The position numbers and the translations under genes are program-made. The notes under the pieces are model-generated. The model worked only from the letters and a program-made list of their open reading frames with translations, searched no databases and had not been told where the DNA came from. Of a DNA stretch of 64,000 nt, positions 24,601-50,200 are shown one piece after another (the stretch's first letter is position 1; each line of letters opens with the position of its first letter). The DNA comes from Anopheles merus. Taxonomy: Eukaryota; Arthropoda; Insecta; Diptera; Culicidae. The stretch lies in contig NC_054082.1 in NCBI RefSeq assembly GCF_017562075.2, positions 38,435,942-38,499,941 on the forward strand, given 5' to 3'.

Positions 24601-27239
24601 GCACTGGCAAACATAGACGAACAAGGGAAACGAACAAAAACTTCCCAAAAAACCCATCACACAATACCTAAAAATCCAACATTCTTGCTTCCCACGCTAT
24701 CGCTGTCCCGTCACCGAGTGCGCGTCATCCGATGGTGCAAAAGTGGACTAACCGAGCGATTCGATAAGACTACGGATGATGGCCTTGCCTGGACTCGGGC
24801 CGCTAGAATGATATGGAAATAATCGTGCTGTCAGCGGCAGCAATTGGGTGCCAGCAGCGACCACAGCCAGCGAAAGATAAGCAGCATTCGGACAGCCGTT
24901 CCCTTAAGCGTGCCCTTTTACATTCTGCTGCAGATACTCTGCGCAACCACAGCCACTTCAAAAGGGACACCTGATTAAATGGAAATGAATTTACGTCGCT
25001 CGGTACTTTTGCCAATGGAGAGTTGGCTCGTACTCGCCATTATTGCATTTTAGGGCAATAGAAACTAGCTGGGAAAATGTTAAATTGTTCACTATGCCAA
25101 TGCGAGTACTGTTCTCGTTTGTTTGCTGATAGATTAATTTATGGTGTCCTTCAAACGATAAGGAAAAGATGGTCGTGTGGTTGTAAAAATACAATCAACT
25201 TTGAAATTGAGATTTCTTTAACGAGCTCACTTGACAACACAAATTGAATCATGCTATAATACACACTCGCAAGCCACGTGTTTATGAGATTTTCCTTTGC
25301 TTTTGAATCAAATCAGTTGAGTATGATCACAATAAAGGCTCTTCAGTATCACTGAAAAACCCTTGAAATTTTGACTATTTAAAAACAAATCGTAGCAGTT
25401 TTTCAAAACTTTTAGATACAAAAACAAAAAGAGAAATTGTACTTCTTGTACACTTCACAAAACATTTCGTAAATTGAATATCAATATAATGTTTAAACAT
25501 TGTACATTTTGCAAGTGTCAACCGGAGTTTTATACCTGATGTTTTAAGTATAAAAAGGGAAAATCGTTAAGATCAAATATTCGAAATTGAATCGTAAAAA
25601 CAAAAACTCAATAGAAACAAAAACGTAATCAATTTATTTTTATTTAAATTTTTTCATTTATTTATTTTCACACAAAGCTATTGTCGGATACAAGAGATAA
25701 TCTACCACTTCGAAATGAATGCCGGTGGTACGAAAGAATTCACTAACTGCAAATCCCTTCCAATTCCCGGTAAGGGAAACGGTTATGGAATTTAATTTTT
25801 AGTTTTCTTTCGTTAGTTGCAGGTGAAACGATTGTGCAGGAAATGGAAGGGTTCGCATTCTGGTTCTAGATATTTTGTAAAGATGAATATTTACCCTTAA
25901 CTCACCCTGTCAGCAGTCTATCCAGGGAAAAGAATGCGTTGATTGGATCGTTCGGGAACCAACAGAGTTGTTGGGAAGCGCAGAACAAAGAACCGTTCGG
26001 CTGCAAAGGCTACGAGGAGTGCAAGTGGTGAAAGCAACGCGAACTGCATACATACCTTGACCAGAAGATGGAATTCTTGCGGTACACAGGTGCCGTTTTT
26101 CTTCGAGAAAAAAAAAACGAACACCATGCGGTGGTTTGCTGATGGCATTTAGTCTGGCGAAAGCAATTATGACCACCCTGGGAGTATTCCGGGACTAGTA
26201 TTGTAGGGCAAATACTTTACCGAATCAGGGGTGGGAAATTATTTTAATAAAAGAAATGAAATATTTGCCAACTGCCAGGTACTTTAGCTATTTCGAGCAT
26301 TAGCCGAAGGGCATTTGATTGGTTGTACGGGTCGCTGACAAAAGACTTTTAAAATTGTGAAACGGTTTTGCTCGAAGCCACACACTGCTGGACTCCCCGT
26401 CGAGAAGAAATATCAGCTCACAAAAAGGATCAATCGAATGCCCATTATTGACACGCTCCTTGGAATTCTGGATGTCATACCGAGTGGTTCAACAAATAGA
26501 GTTTTTCTTTTTGTACAGCGGGGAATGAAGAAGAGAACTTTTGGTTTACGTTTGTATTGAGTGTTCACACTCACTCACAATGAGCATCAAATCATGCAAA
26601 GAATACCGATTTTCTTGCCCCGGCCGTTAGTTTTCCATCCTCAACAAACACACTTGAACGGTTTTTCGTTTTGTTTCAAACAAACGAACACAGCATCCCA
26701 TACCACCCGACCCATACATAATTCAATCACGTCCCGTCAGCTAGCCAGCTGTGACACCGAAGCCAGGGCACGACCGGAAAAAGGCATTGCAAACAATGGC
26801 AAAAACATCCTAAACCGTTCCCCACTCCTCTGGTGCAATTCTGTCGCATCACAAATGAGGTCAGAGATGATTCCGAAGGCTTTTAACGGAAACATGGAAA
26901 ATCGATTAAAAAGGCGCCAGCGGTGCCACATGGACGACCGATCGGTTTAGCGGATGTGGTACATTTTCAGGCAGTGAAGCTTTCAGGCCTCCCGCACTGG
27001 CAAAAAGGCAGGAAGCCAAACCCCAAGGCCACGCACTCGGAATAAGAATTATGGCCTTTTTGCGTTAAAAATCAAATTTAATCCCACGTTCCGATCTCGG
27101 CAATCCAGGGTGGCAAACCGAGCAGCAAGTGTGTGTGCTTTGGTCCTCTTCGTATGCTATCCTTAGGCTATGGTCACAACGTGCAAGTATCATAAATATC
27201 CTTCTGGACATACATAAACCTACTCGCACAGACGCACAG

Positions 27240-39940
<12,701 letters not shown>

Positions 39941-39949
39941 AAAACTTAC

Positions 39950-40163
39950 CTTTAACTGCGTTCAGCTTATTGCCGACCATTTGCTTTGCGACGAATGCAG
40001 CCATTTTGCTCGGGTGCTTCCTTTTACAACGGGTTAAATTTGTTTGAACACTACGCTTTTTTCACTCCCGAAACGCTAAGCTGTGGTACACGTAACAACG
40101 ATCAATATCACTCACTCTCGTGTGGGTTAGTTTACTGCTTAGTTAACGACGAGATTGTTTGAA
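39950..40163 (-). CDS. cpx: Complexin, 5' exon: leader plus first 18 codons (partial gene)
   Basis: Complexin is a small cytosolic presynaptic protein that binds the assembled SNARE complex, clamps spontaneous fusion and promotes calcium-triggered release. Seen: on the minus strand an ATG at 40004 opens MAAFVAKQMVGNKLNAVK, then one G (39950) and GTAAGTTTT from 39949, so the exon ends in phase 1 and the next residue would be Gly. From memory, fly complexin starts the same way with three conservative changes and also continues with Gly. This is the N-terminal segment that acts on release. The start context AGCAAAATGG fits the insect consensus. The 5' edge is chosen at 40163, after a pyrimidine-rich TTTTTGTTCGCAG acceptor; another acceptor (TTCCGTTTTGTAG, near 40227) or a start site within the leader is possible. 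The 159-nt leader from 40163 contains no upstream ATG. No exon for the helical core, the C-terminal half or the CAAX-type end was found at lower coordinates, so they lie beyond position 1. The coding part (39950-40004) is near certain; the leader boundary is not. Confidence 0.9.
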
Positions 40164-40240
40164 CTGCGAACAAAAAGAGCCATCGAAGAATAATGGTAAA
40201 ATAACAATCACTAGAAAATATATACTACAAAACGGAAGAA
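40164..40240 (-). promoter_or_regulatory. Candidate 3' splice sites upstream of the cpx start-codon exon
   Basis: Two pyrimidine tracts ending in AG occur on the minus strand: CTCTTTTTGTTCGCAG with its AG at 40165-40164, and CTTTTTTCTTCCGTTTTGTAG with its AG near 40228-40227. Either could be the acceptor joining an upstream 5'UTR exon to the coding exon. I could not assign the upstream donor. Minus-strand donors that look reasonable further upstream include GTAAGTATT at about 52030 and GTGAGTAAC at about 50028. Confidence 0.4.
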
Positions 40241-42385
40241 AAAAGTTTTCACTTCATTTTGACCGTGTTTTTTACAGAGCTTTGTTCTTGCTTCGAGGTT
40301 TTCAGTGCGGAAAACAGTTTACAACCTATACCGTCCGCCAGCAGAAAGCATGCGAGTTTGACCAATACGAGCAGTAGAAGGAAATAAACACCAGTTTTCA
40401 AGAAAAATAACGTAACCACGGAAGCACAGCGGCAAAACATCCTTAAACAAATCCTTACAAAACGACAACAAGAGGATACTAAAGCCGCTGTGATGCTGTG
40501 TTGCGGGATTTTCTTTGCTGATCGGTTCTGTCGCTTGTAGAATCACACTTCCAGCCACATTCCACACACTTTGTTTTAGTAGTCCACCGTTTGCGAAGGT
40601 ATGAACGATTTCAAAAAACAAAACCCATTCACGCGTTCAAAAGATGGATTCCAAAACAAAGCCGTAGAATTTAACCAACTGTTTCACGTTTAGATGTCGA
40701 TGAAGGCACACGAAGCAGCAAGAATTTGAGTCTATGTGATTTTACTCAATTCTTCGTTTCGCAGCACAGCCCACCAATGCTGAAATCGAGTCTGAAGTCT
40801 GGTTTGTGTGCTGTTTTGGCAGGCGCAAAGTTTTCCGTCGTCCGCACCACCGTTCCACCACAAGCAGTTCGCACACAAATATGAAAAAAATTGTTCGAAT
40901 ATTTTTTTGCAGCTTGTTCAAAACTGTAAACAATCGGACCGCAGCCTGATCGGTGGTGCTATTTATGATGTTTCGTTGATTTTCTGCTGCTTAATGTTGT
41001 CGTTTTTCTTTTAACAAAACGTTGAAGTTTTTCACACTGACGAGCGCGCCTTTTCACCAATCCGAATGCGGGTAATCTGTAAAGAAATTTACCAGAAAGA
41101 AGAAAAAGTACGGTTGAAGTTAGTTTGAATAGTTTGCTGCCATTTTTTAATACAACTTTTGCGTTGTCAAGCAATAGCTTGCAAAGAGCGGGAAGAATGT
41201 TTTGACAGGTGGAAGGAATGTTCTTGCAGGTAAAAGAAAAGCGGAACATTGGGTAGTGCATAGTTAGGAATATAATGATGTAATGTGAATTGTTTTAAAA
41301 TTGTTCCACGATTCAAGAACAAGCTTTTATTTATGTAAGGAGTTAGTTTTTAACAACCAAAGTTGAACTCAGTTTCAAGTACTGACAGTTTTCTGAGAAG
41401 AGCATGTTTAAATAACTGCATAACAAGCAAATGATAGAAGTGTTATTAAAAGCGTTCTTCGTGATAGAATGAAAGTTTCGCTCTAAATTATCAATCATCC
41501 TGAAAATACAAGTCCTAGCTAGAGCTGTAACGATCAAAACTTATGACCGTACAAGTACCAAACAAGCAGAGCACTTGAGTTCCAGTCCTCTGATAAATAT
41601 GAAATATCATTTTCCATTTTCATGACACAGGCCCACTAACATTCATTCTTGGAGCAACATTCCCGAATCCCCCGAAAGCTCTTATAATAATGAATGCAAT
41701 CTACTAGTGTCATAAAAGACTCAACCATCTCTGTTTGTTGGCCTTACTTATTAGCATTCTGCTCGGTCTTTTGCTATTGATTTTTCAACACACACACGCC
41801 CTTCCTGGAATCGTCAATCGGGGCCTGGTGCCTGTGCTTGCCGACGTTAAGCCTAGGCAAGCAAATTTAATTCCCCAGAAGCAGTGGCTAAATATTTAAC
41901 GAGTGCATGTCTGCTGTCCTATTTTTGCTATCCCGTCCTCTTACCCTCCTTTCACTATGCCACCGCCACTCGAAAACCAAACTACTCGAGTGCAGAACCA
42001 GCCTTGCCCTTAAGCAACGATGGAAAAAGGAAGAAAAAACCCGCAAAACCCTACTTTATATTCCATCACTCCCGACGACCGACGAGAGAGCGGATGCGCG
42101 AACGGTTCTGGAAATAGAGCACAACGCCGTTGTTCGTCAATGTTGGGCACTAGCCAAAAGTCCTTGATTTTGCTTATGTCCAGTACATTTTCCGCCACAC
42201 TAGTACCACTACAGCGGCACTGCGCCCGCTGCACCATAAATGACACAAGACGGTGTGTGCACAGGAACGGTACAACATTAGCAATGCAAGCAGGGATGCA
42301 TTCCCGTGTGCTGTAGGGACGAAACTTTCTTTGCCTTTCTTTCCTTCTTATTTCACTATCTTTCTGCTGCTCTAACTAGTATGTA

Positions 42386-42401
42386 TGTGTGTGTGTGTGT
42401 G
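42386..42401. repeat. (TG)8 microsatellite
   Basis: Perfect TG run after ATGTA. Confidence 0.94.
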
Positions 42402-44273
42402 AAGCTTCCCAAAATCGATAAAAGACATCCGGCAGAGCGAAGATGGCTAAAGGGCGAGATATAAATATAGGAGGAAAACGAGTGACCGGGAGGAGTTTGG
42501 ATGCTAGCTCCCCTTACATAAACCTTGGCATGCATAAAACCTCAGCTCCGCTGCACCAAACACAACCGTCAACAAACAGCGATACACAGATAGAAACACC
42601 CTCCAGTTCCCCCGTGGATACGTGTTTAAGCACCGCACAGGCAGCATCAGCAGCAGTAGCAGCCCCAAAACGAAATGATGATACAAATTGGCGAAATTTT
42701 TCAATCTCAAGCATTCACGGGCTTCCTCGGGAATGATATTCTAGGGTCCGGGGTTTGGGGAACAAGATATTGCCGGCAAGAACTTTTGACGATATTTTGT
42801 GGCCATGGTGGTGTTGCCTTACTCGGTGGCTGGTAATCGCAAACACAACATTTTATGGTTACTACACAAACAAATCGCACCGGGTGGCTACAATCAGGAG
42901 TGATGAGGGGGAGACTAGAAGGACCAGTGGAAGTACGGGTGACCGTAACCGTTTGCCCAGCGACGGATGGAACGGTGGCAGAAAACTGATGATGTAATCA
43001 GATTCCTCTCCCTTCTAGTGGAAGTGAGTAAATTCTTTCGTACGATACGAAACGAAGCACGGAGCGGGCGATCGTGTATGTGCGAGCGGAGTGAGAAAAT
43101 GTACCCTGGATCGAATGGGAAAATGAGCGTGTCGAAGAAAAAAAAAGGACGAAAAGCACCATCGGATGCGAGGGAAAGGTCGATCGTTCAAATTAAAGTA
43201 TCGTAAGCGGTCAAACGGACCGATTGAGATAGGGTTGGAGGGGAATATCCATTCAATTTAAAGATGCATACCAGCAAAGCGAATTTAGAATCTATTTAAA
43301 AAACCTCGTTGCATCCACTTGATGGAGCTATTACATCGCTGCTCTGCTAAGGGATAATGCACTTAGTGCTAAAAGCTTTAAATGAGGTTATTCCATACCA
43401 TATCGTAATTCATAAAATTTATTTGTAAAGGTTACATTTAAACGATCTCATTTCACTTGCACCAATTTGTAACACCGGTCTGAACATTGCTGCATTAGAT
43501 TCGTTGCCCTTTTGCACCACGCTTGAAATACGTGACATTTCACAGCACACACCATAACCCGTCACACTCTCCGCAGTGCCATTGGCGCAATTAATTAAAA
43601 CGCCAACTCTGACTCCGCTCCGTACATAATTTAACGCCTTCAGAGATTGCTTCAAAAGCAGCGATTGAACCAAAAACAAAAACCCAAAAACGAAAACATC
43701 AAATTATGCTTTCTGCCACCCAGCCAGCACACTTGAACCAGGCAGACAACGAAGCACTATTCGTTCTGTAATTTCACCATCGCCGAAGATACGCTTCTGT
43801 GTCTGCGGCAGACCTTTCCTACTTCCATACCGGCCCGGAGGGCACGCCGTTCGGATGCTGGTAGGTTGCCCTTTTTGCAATGGGTTTGCCGGGTGACACC
43901 CACAGTTCCGCTGCTGGGTGATAATATTACCAACCCAAACCAACCGTTTCTGGCCAGTCGAGGGTGTACCAGGGTCGGCAACGGGGCAACGATTGTTAAC
44001 GAGTCGCCTTCGAAAAACCCTTCGCTCGAGAGCGTTCCTTCTTCTGCACTGTGCTACGTGCACAAGACGTACGAGGCTGCCGAGTGAGAAATAATTGTTA
44101 TTACAATCGTTAAGCAGATTGTTCGCAATGCTGGTGCTGGTAGGGATTAAGGGGTGGATTAAGTAATTTCCTTTCCACATACGAGGCAAGCATAAAGAAA
44201 CCAGGCAGTACGCATTTGTGTTAGAAAACCATTTCTCTTGTAAATAGTCTTCGCCAAAACACGTTCACATCCA

Positions 44274-44290
44274 ATCGATCGATCGATCGT
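44274..44290. repeat. (ATCG)4 palindromic tandem
   Basis: Four ATCG units; self-complementary. Confidence 0.92.
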
Positions 44291-47200
44291 TCAGTTGTGC
44301 AAAGCAGAATGGGTATAATTTGCGAACAAACTTGCTAAAAGAAAAATATGGAATTTTAAAAGCAAAAGTAATTAATTGAGTAATTTTGTTTCAGACTCGT
44401 CCACGCATTCTTCACTGTTCATTTTGCCGGTTTTTGCTGCTCCACATTGTCTTTGAAGGTTGGTCTTTGCTTCGGCAAGCGGTATTGATTTTGTAGCCCC
44501 GGGGTTGTTCGAATTGCAGCCGGCTGGAAACGAAGCGTAACAAAAAGGGACGGAACGGTACCACCCAAAAGCCCACATCATTGCACGGCGGTTGGTTACA
44601 GGCGGGTGCGTACACGCGAAAGATAAGGTCATAATTTTGCCATCCAATTCTTTCAGCCCGGTTCTCCAGCCTCCTGCGTCCGGAAAAACCGGACACTCGT
44701 TCCGGCATCGTGGTTTTGCCTATCCGGGATTGTATGTTTACCGACAGATTTTTTGTTTTTTTTCCGTTGTCCTAGCAGTTGACCATTGAAATAGCAACAG
44801 CACATACAGGGACAGAAAAAAAACCTCCCAAAGTGACCTGCAAATGCGGGCCAAAAGGTTCGGGAAAAACAAAATAAAACTGACACCTTCTCCAGTCACA
44901 CCCGCCCAGCATCAACGCCCCCGAATGAAGGATAGGAGAATCTGGCCAGAAGGGGAGGAAAAAAAGCTTTCAGATTTTAATTTGATTTTCTCGCTCGTTT
45001 GCGTACGGTTCGTGGCATTGCATGCTTGCTTGCGTACGTTCGTCCGGGTTTCTTGCGCCGCTCGAGCGTCCCCTGCATTAGGGTCAATTTGGTGTGGGGT
45101 CGTGCTTGTTTCAATTCTCATTAGCAGCGAGCAGTATTGGATTTTAAATGAAATATAAAAGACAAGGGATATACACAAAGTAAGGAAGCAAAAAAGTGCT
45201 CAACACAATCACGCCTGTTCGCCTGTCGAAGGTGTTAACAGATGGGTGTGTAAAGGTGGCGGGACTAAAAAAAGTTGTTCATACGATTTTTGTTGGGAAA
45301 AGAAATAATTGATTGCTATAATGAAAGGAATGAAAAATGCTTCCCTTTTTGCTGGCAAGCGAAGGAAGATTAATGGAACATTCTTTTTTTGTGTGTGCTA
45401 TTTTCATGATTGACTTTTGAGATGATAAACAAGGACTACTGCGTCATCGAGGGTGCGATTTTTTGTTGTAAATTATGTGTTGTTAGAACAGCTTGTCGTA
45501 CATATCTTTTCAAAATATCTATCTTTCTTCACATAACATGTTGCATGTAAAAGGATAGTATATTCCAAAATCAAAACCAATTCTGAGCTGTCTCACGCGC
45601 GAACTATTCTTCAATCGTCCTAACGCACACACCTATCAAACGTTACATGAACATTATCGCCCAAATGCACGAAATGTTTCAGAGCAGATAAATTGCTTCA
45701 ATTGTGCCGCATACTTTCCTTCTCCATCCAGCAACAGCCTGATTCCGTACAAACCACCTAAAACACCATAGTCCGGAAATAGTTTTCGTACATGAATTGG
45801 CTTCGAGCATACACATAAGCACACACACATACACTCCTTGATAATTCCAGAAAGGATCCAAGAAACACCTACTTCAAGCAACAGACAGGTGAAAGTTTTT
45901 GCTGATTCGAATTAAGATACACCTTTTCCATATCGTTACAGAGAGTTCGTGGCAAAACTTGAACCAGTTCAACTCCTTTCCCATTGAAGCACATCCCGCA
46001 CGGAATGAAGACAATTACGGTGCGAGATTTATACGAGTTCGCTTGGATTATTTATGCGCAATGTGGAGAAACTTTAAAGCATTCCACAATTAACACCTGC
46101 GGTATGTGGAGCTCCCCACATATGTTGCTTGATTTGATATGCATTAAATATAGGCTATAATGTGACGACCTTGTTCGAATAGAACGCTCACGAACATACG
46201 ATCGATATATTCTATGCATGCGTGAAGCACACTTTTTTGGCTTTGTATCGACATCCCCATGACCTCTGCTTTATCCTCGTGACCTACAGCAATGCTCGTT
46301 TGATTTTGTATGCAGAAATAAAATAACGAAGAAACACTTCTGCCGACAATCCCCCCGAATCCCCCCGAACAACAATCGGGCAGGGAGCACCGTTCCAATT
46401 TCCATGTCGTTCGACCGATTTGCACTTTTGCCCGTAGTAACATTTGTTTACAAATTCCGGAACCGGAAAACTTTTACCCGACGAGCATGCTACACGAGAA
46501 CGGTATTTGTTTGCCTTGTTCTATCGCGTTTCAGCATTTTCTGCTTCCCACTACTTGAACCCGCTTTATTTCCACACTGGAAGGTGGGGCACTGTCAGTG
46601 AAGAAGTTTTAAAAAATCTGAATTTCAAATTCATCCTTGCTCACTTCCTTCCCACAGTGCTCATCGTGCTCTTCCTATCGGCGACCCGTCAATTTGTAAG
46701 ATAGTCGAGTTGACTACGACATCCCACCCACACATACACACACACATGAAACCCACACCGCGCAAAAACCCTTTTCACCGTCAAACGCCACAGAGCGTGA
46801 AGGTAACGATGCGAAAGGATCTACGCTGAGGCCTGGACCGGAACAGAAGAAAAAAAAACATCCCAGCTATCGTTCACAAGCATTTCAACTTCTTATCACT
46901 TCCCCATGGCTGCAAACTGTGTGCTCGTTTGCAAAACGAGAAGCATGTGCACGCTGGGATCACAGGTTCGGTTTTAGACAACTTTTCTACTAGCTTAACC
47001 CGTTTTTGTCGAACATGCGATTGTTCATCTCGTTACGAGTTGCGAAGTTCGATCTACCCGTGGAAAACATTTCCCGGGCGCAGCATACGCAGTGTAAGTG
47101 CAGGCAGTTAACTCGATTATTGCATTTCTCGGTACATTTGCACACGTCCTCATCCGAAGCGCCGAATGCTGATGAAGCATTCCACACGCAGCATGCGTGT

Positions 47201-50200
47201 GTGCATTTTAATTTAGCCCCGCCCGAGAATGACCTCACTCGATAACCGGGTAATTTCAGGCCAATAACACATACATCATTCACATTCATAGGAAAACCAT
47301 TACAAGGGTAGCGCCAATTTATGCATACAAATTCGCAACTCGTAATTACATTCCCACGTGACGCACTGTCAATTGGGATGTGCTTTTGTTTTTTTTTTTT
47401 TCAAGTGTTATTTTTAATTCTCTCCTAGCCAAGGTTCGGTTTCAATTTGTTGGAACCGTCAGCCGGGAAGTGCGCAACGTGGAAATACTGCCACCGATGC
47501 GCTGATTAATCAAATTTCGACCACAGCTAACGAACTGTTTGTGGCATTTTATCCCTTCGCGTTTGGAAGTCAGCGCGTTGTGTACGGATTCATTTGCAAA
47601 TTCGGATACCTTTTTCGTTTTCATGACACTGTGCTGTATCTCTCTTTTTTTTCAACCCAGCTGCAGTAAGTGTCCAAACCGGTCGGACAGGACAAACGGC
47701 AAGCGTTTTATTGATGATGCGGGTGTGCGTTTGCAAGTTTGTCGACGCGTTTGAAAAGTAATCAATCAATAGGTTTGCACTTCCGAGCTTCAAATTTGCC
47801 TTTGAAGCCTTTTTGCTTGGATTCCGGTTTTGTGTGCCGGTGCCAAAACACAAAAAAACTATCCCCAACGTTGGCGGTCCAGCAGCGCAGAATTCATTGG
47901 ATCCATTAGTCTATTTCTTTGACAGTTTCCGTCATATCTTCGCACACCCAGGCTCGACCGTCAACTGTCATCTGTCAACGTATCAAACTGGCGGTTTGAT
48001 AAAGTGCATGGCCCATACGCCCGGGACCGTAACGGCATGATGGTGGGCGAATACACAGGCATGCCAACTGGGAAACCGGTCACACGTCGATACGATTCTG
48101 CTGATATGGAGCAGCGACTACATCTCGTGTCCAACATTTCGCCCGTGCTTCCGTGCGACTGAATTTTAAGCAAAGAAATAGGGCAAAAAACGGACGATCG
48201 CACTTTTTTAATACTTGTGTTTCATTCTATTTCGAATAAAATATTGTCACTCCGACTCCTTTTCAAGCGTAAAAAAGCTCCCGCGCTTCTCGCTAACTAG
48301 TTGGAAAAAAATAGCAACAACCCAAACCAGCTCTCTATTTACAGCCAAGTATTTTCATTTTCAACATTCCCGCTATTCCGTTTACCAAAAGTTGTCCTCG
48401 CTTTGCTGCAATACGATCGCACCGGTGGGTCCGAGTGTAACAAACCTGATAATGCAAAAGGCACACGCTCAAGAGCAACAAAACACCAAAACACCCCATG
48501 TAGCCGTTAGGTTCGTTTTGTGTGCTCTCCTTTCTTGCGTCTCTTTTGCAGTAGAAGTATTCAACTTTCCACATCAGGTAGTTTTGCATTCCTTGTGCTC
48601 TTTGTTTTTTGCAGCAAGAAATGCCACAACCGCGACACCGCAACCCGGCAGCGAGATGAACAGGATGCATGACACAACGGAAACGACTTTACGCTAACAT
48701 TTTTATACTATCATGTCACCCGTGTGTGGTGCTAGCTGCCAGCCATACTCCCACCCACGTATCAAGCTGGCGATGGCATTGGGTCAACCCCGGCTGCCTG
48801 GGGGGAAGCGTGTGTGCGCGCGCGGGAGACCAAACCCGAGAAAAATCCAAATCCGCTGTAAGCTTATTGTTTCAGCGCACAATTTCGTGCTCGCAACATG
48901 TCGCAGATAGAGCAGATTTGCTATAGCCTGTCCGCCGTTTTTTCGTCTCGTTGTTTCCTGCAGGTAGTTAGTTTTGAAAATGTTTGTTAAGCTAGCAAAC
49001 AAGCAAGCAAAAAACAAAACCGAAGGCGACGAAAATTCGTTTCTTGATAAAAAAAACCCAAGCCGAGTAGGTCACAGAGGTGAGTTTGGTTTCGTAGGCC
49101 AGGTGCAGCACCGTTAGTAAAATATCAGACGAGCGATTACAATGCAATAGGACATTGGGAGGCAGCCACGGGTGCTAAAGACAACAGTGTGTTCTGACGA
49201 AACGTTCCCCAACAGCACAACGCTTCGAAGAACTAATATGTAAACAATTTGCATAGACAACAGCTGAGCAGCTGTCTGTCGCTTAGCCGTGTTTCAAGAG
49301 CGATAAAATCCGTGCTTGTTCTGATCTCAGGAATGGAAAATTCATTTTTCATTCAAGTTGAAATACTTATATCTAAAACTATCGTACGCTTCAATACTGA
49401 AATGTTGAACGGGTGTTCACATTTTATTTTGGCTGTTTGGCCTTTTCATCATACGGTCGGAAGCTTCTTATGAGTCTAATTTAACGTAAATGTTACTCAA
49501 GCGTGCGATTTTAGTTCAACATTCTAGCCAAGTAACGACAATATTATACGCTACTTTAACTCAGCCAGTGGCAGTCATAATTTATCTTACTTATTAAATT
49601 CGTAGCCAGTGCAACTTCATTAATTAATTCTAGCTGACCCTCATGTTAAATTAATTTAATTCGTTATGGTCGCTATCGGACGATTCCTAATTATCATCCT
49701 TATCGTCTTATTTAAACATGAGCGAGAAGATAGTTTTACATATGACCAAAAAGGTTTTCGAATTTGGGTTTCTAAAATGAAGACTCATCACAAGATGGTG
49801 AGGTATGCATAATAAAAGAAACAAAATGCACTGTTCTTATATAAAACAAGAAAAAGAAGGAATTATATTCACACCAACTTTAACTTCAGTTTTAACTTAT
49901 GCTTAAATTTAAAAAAAATCATTTACATTGACAATCATGTTAACGTCCATTTCTTCAAAAGGTTCCACCTTCATCTGCATACAGAAACCAGGAAGATTAA
50001 TTTTGTTCACTGTGTGCTATGTTACTCACTTCGACTTCTCGCGCGAAAGCTACCCTCCCGTTTTATTGACCGGAAATGCTTATAAAAATCGAACGAGATT
50101 GATGTAAATGTTTAAAGTTTCTAATGTCAGCCCAAAATAAATCTCTCACACCATTTCCCTGCGCTCTTTTTCATTCGCCTTCCAGTGCTGCCCTTCAATT

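Larger units (their letters stand above)
15000..27200. other. Intronic sequence, no certain exon
   Basis: AT-rich valleys lie at about 15090-15360, 17340-17620, 22500-22920 and 25020-25700. There is a hairpin with 7-bp arms at 15525-15544 and another at 17863-17878. Isolated minus-strand donor matches occur at about 25903 (AGG|GTGAGTTAA) and 26056 (AAG|GTATGT) without paired acceptors. Confidence 0.6.

Noticed and set aside
41205..41226. Plus-strand TTCTTGCAG|GTAAAAG, a ratchet-like junction
   Set aside because: Short pyrimidine tract, poor donor, and on the strand opposite to cpx.
43704..44189. 161-codon minus-strand frame
   Set aside because: No recognised domain; an overlapping frame on the other strand is also open; no splice signals.
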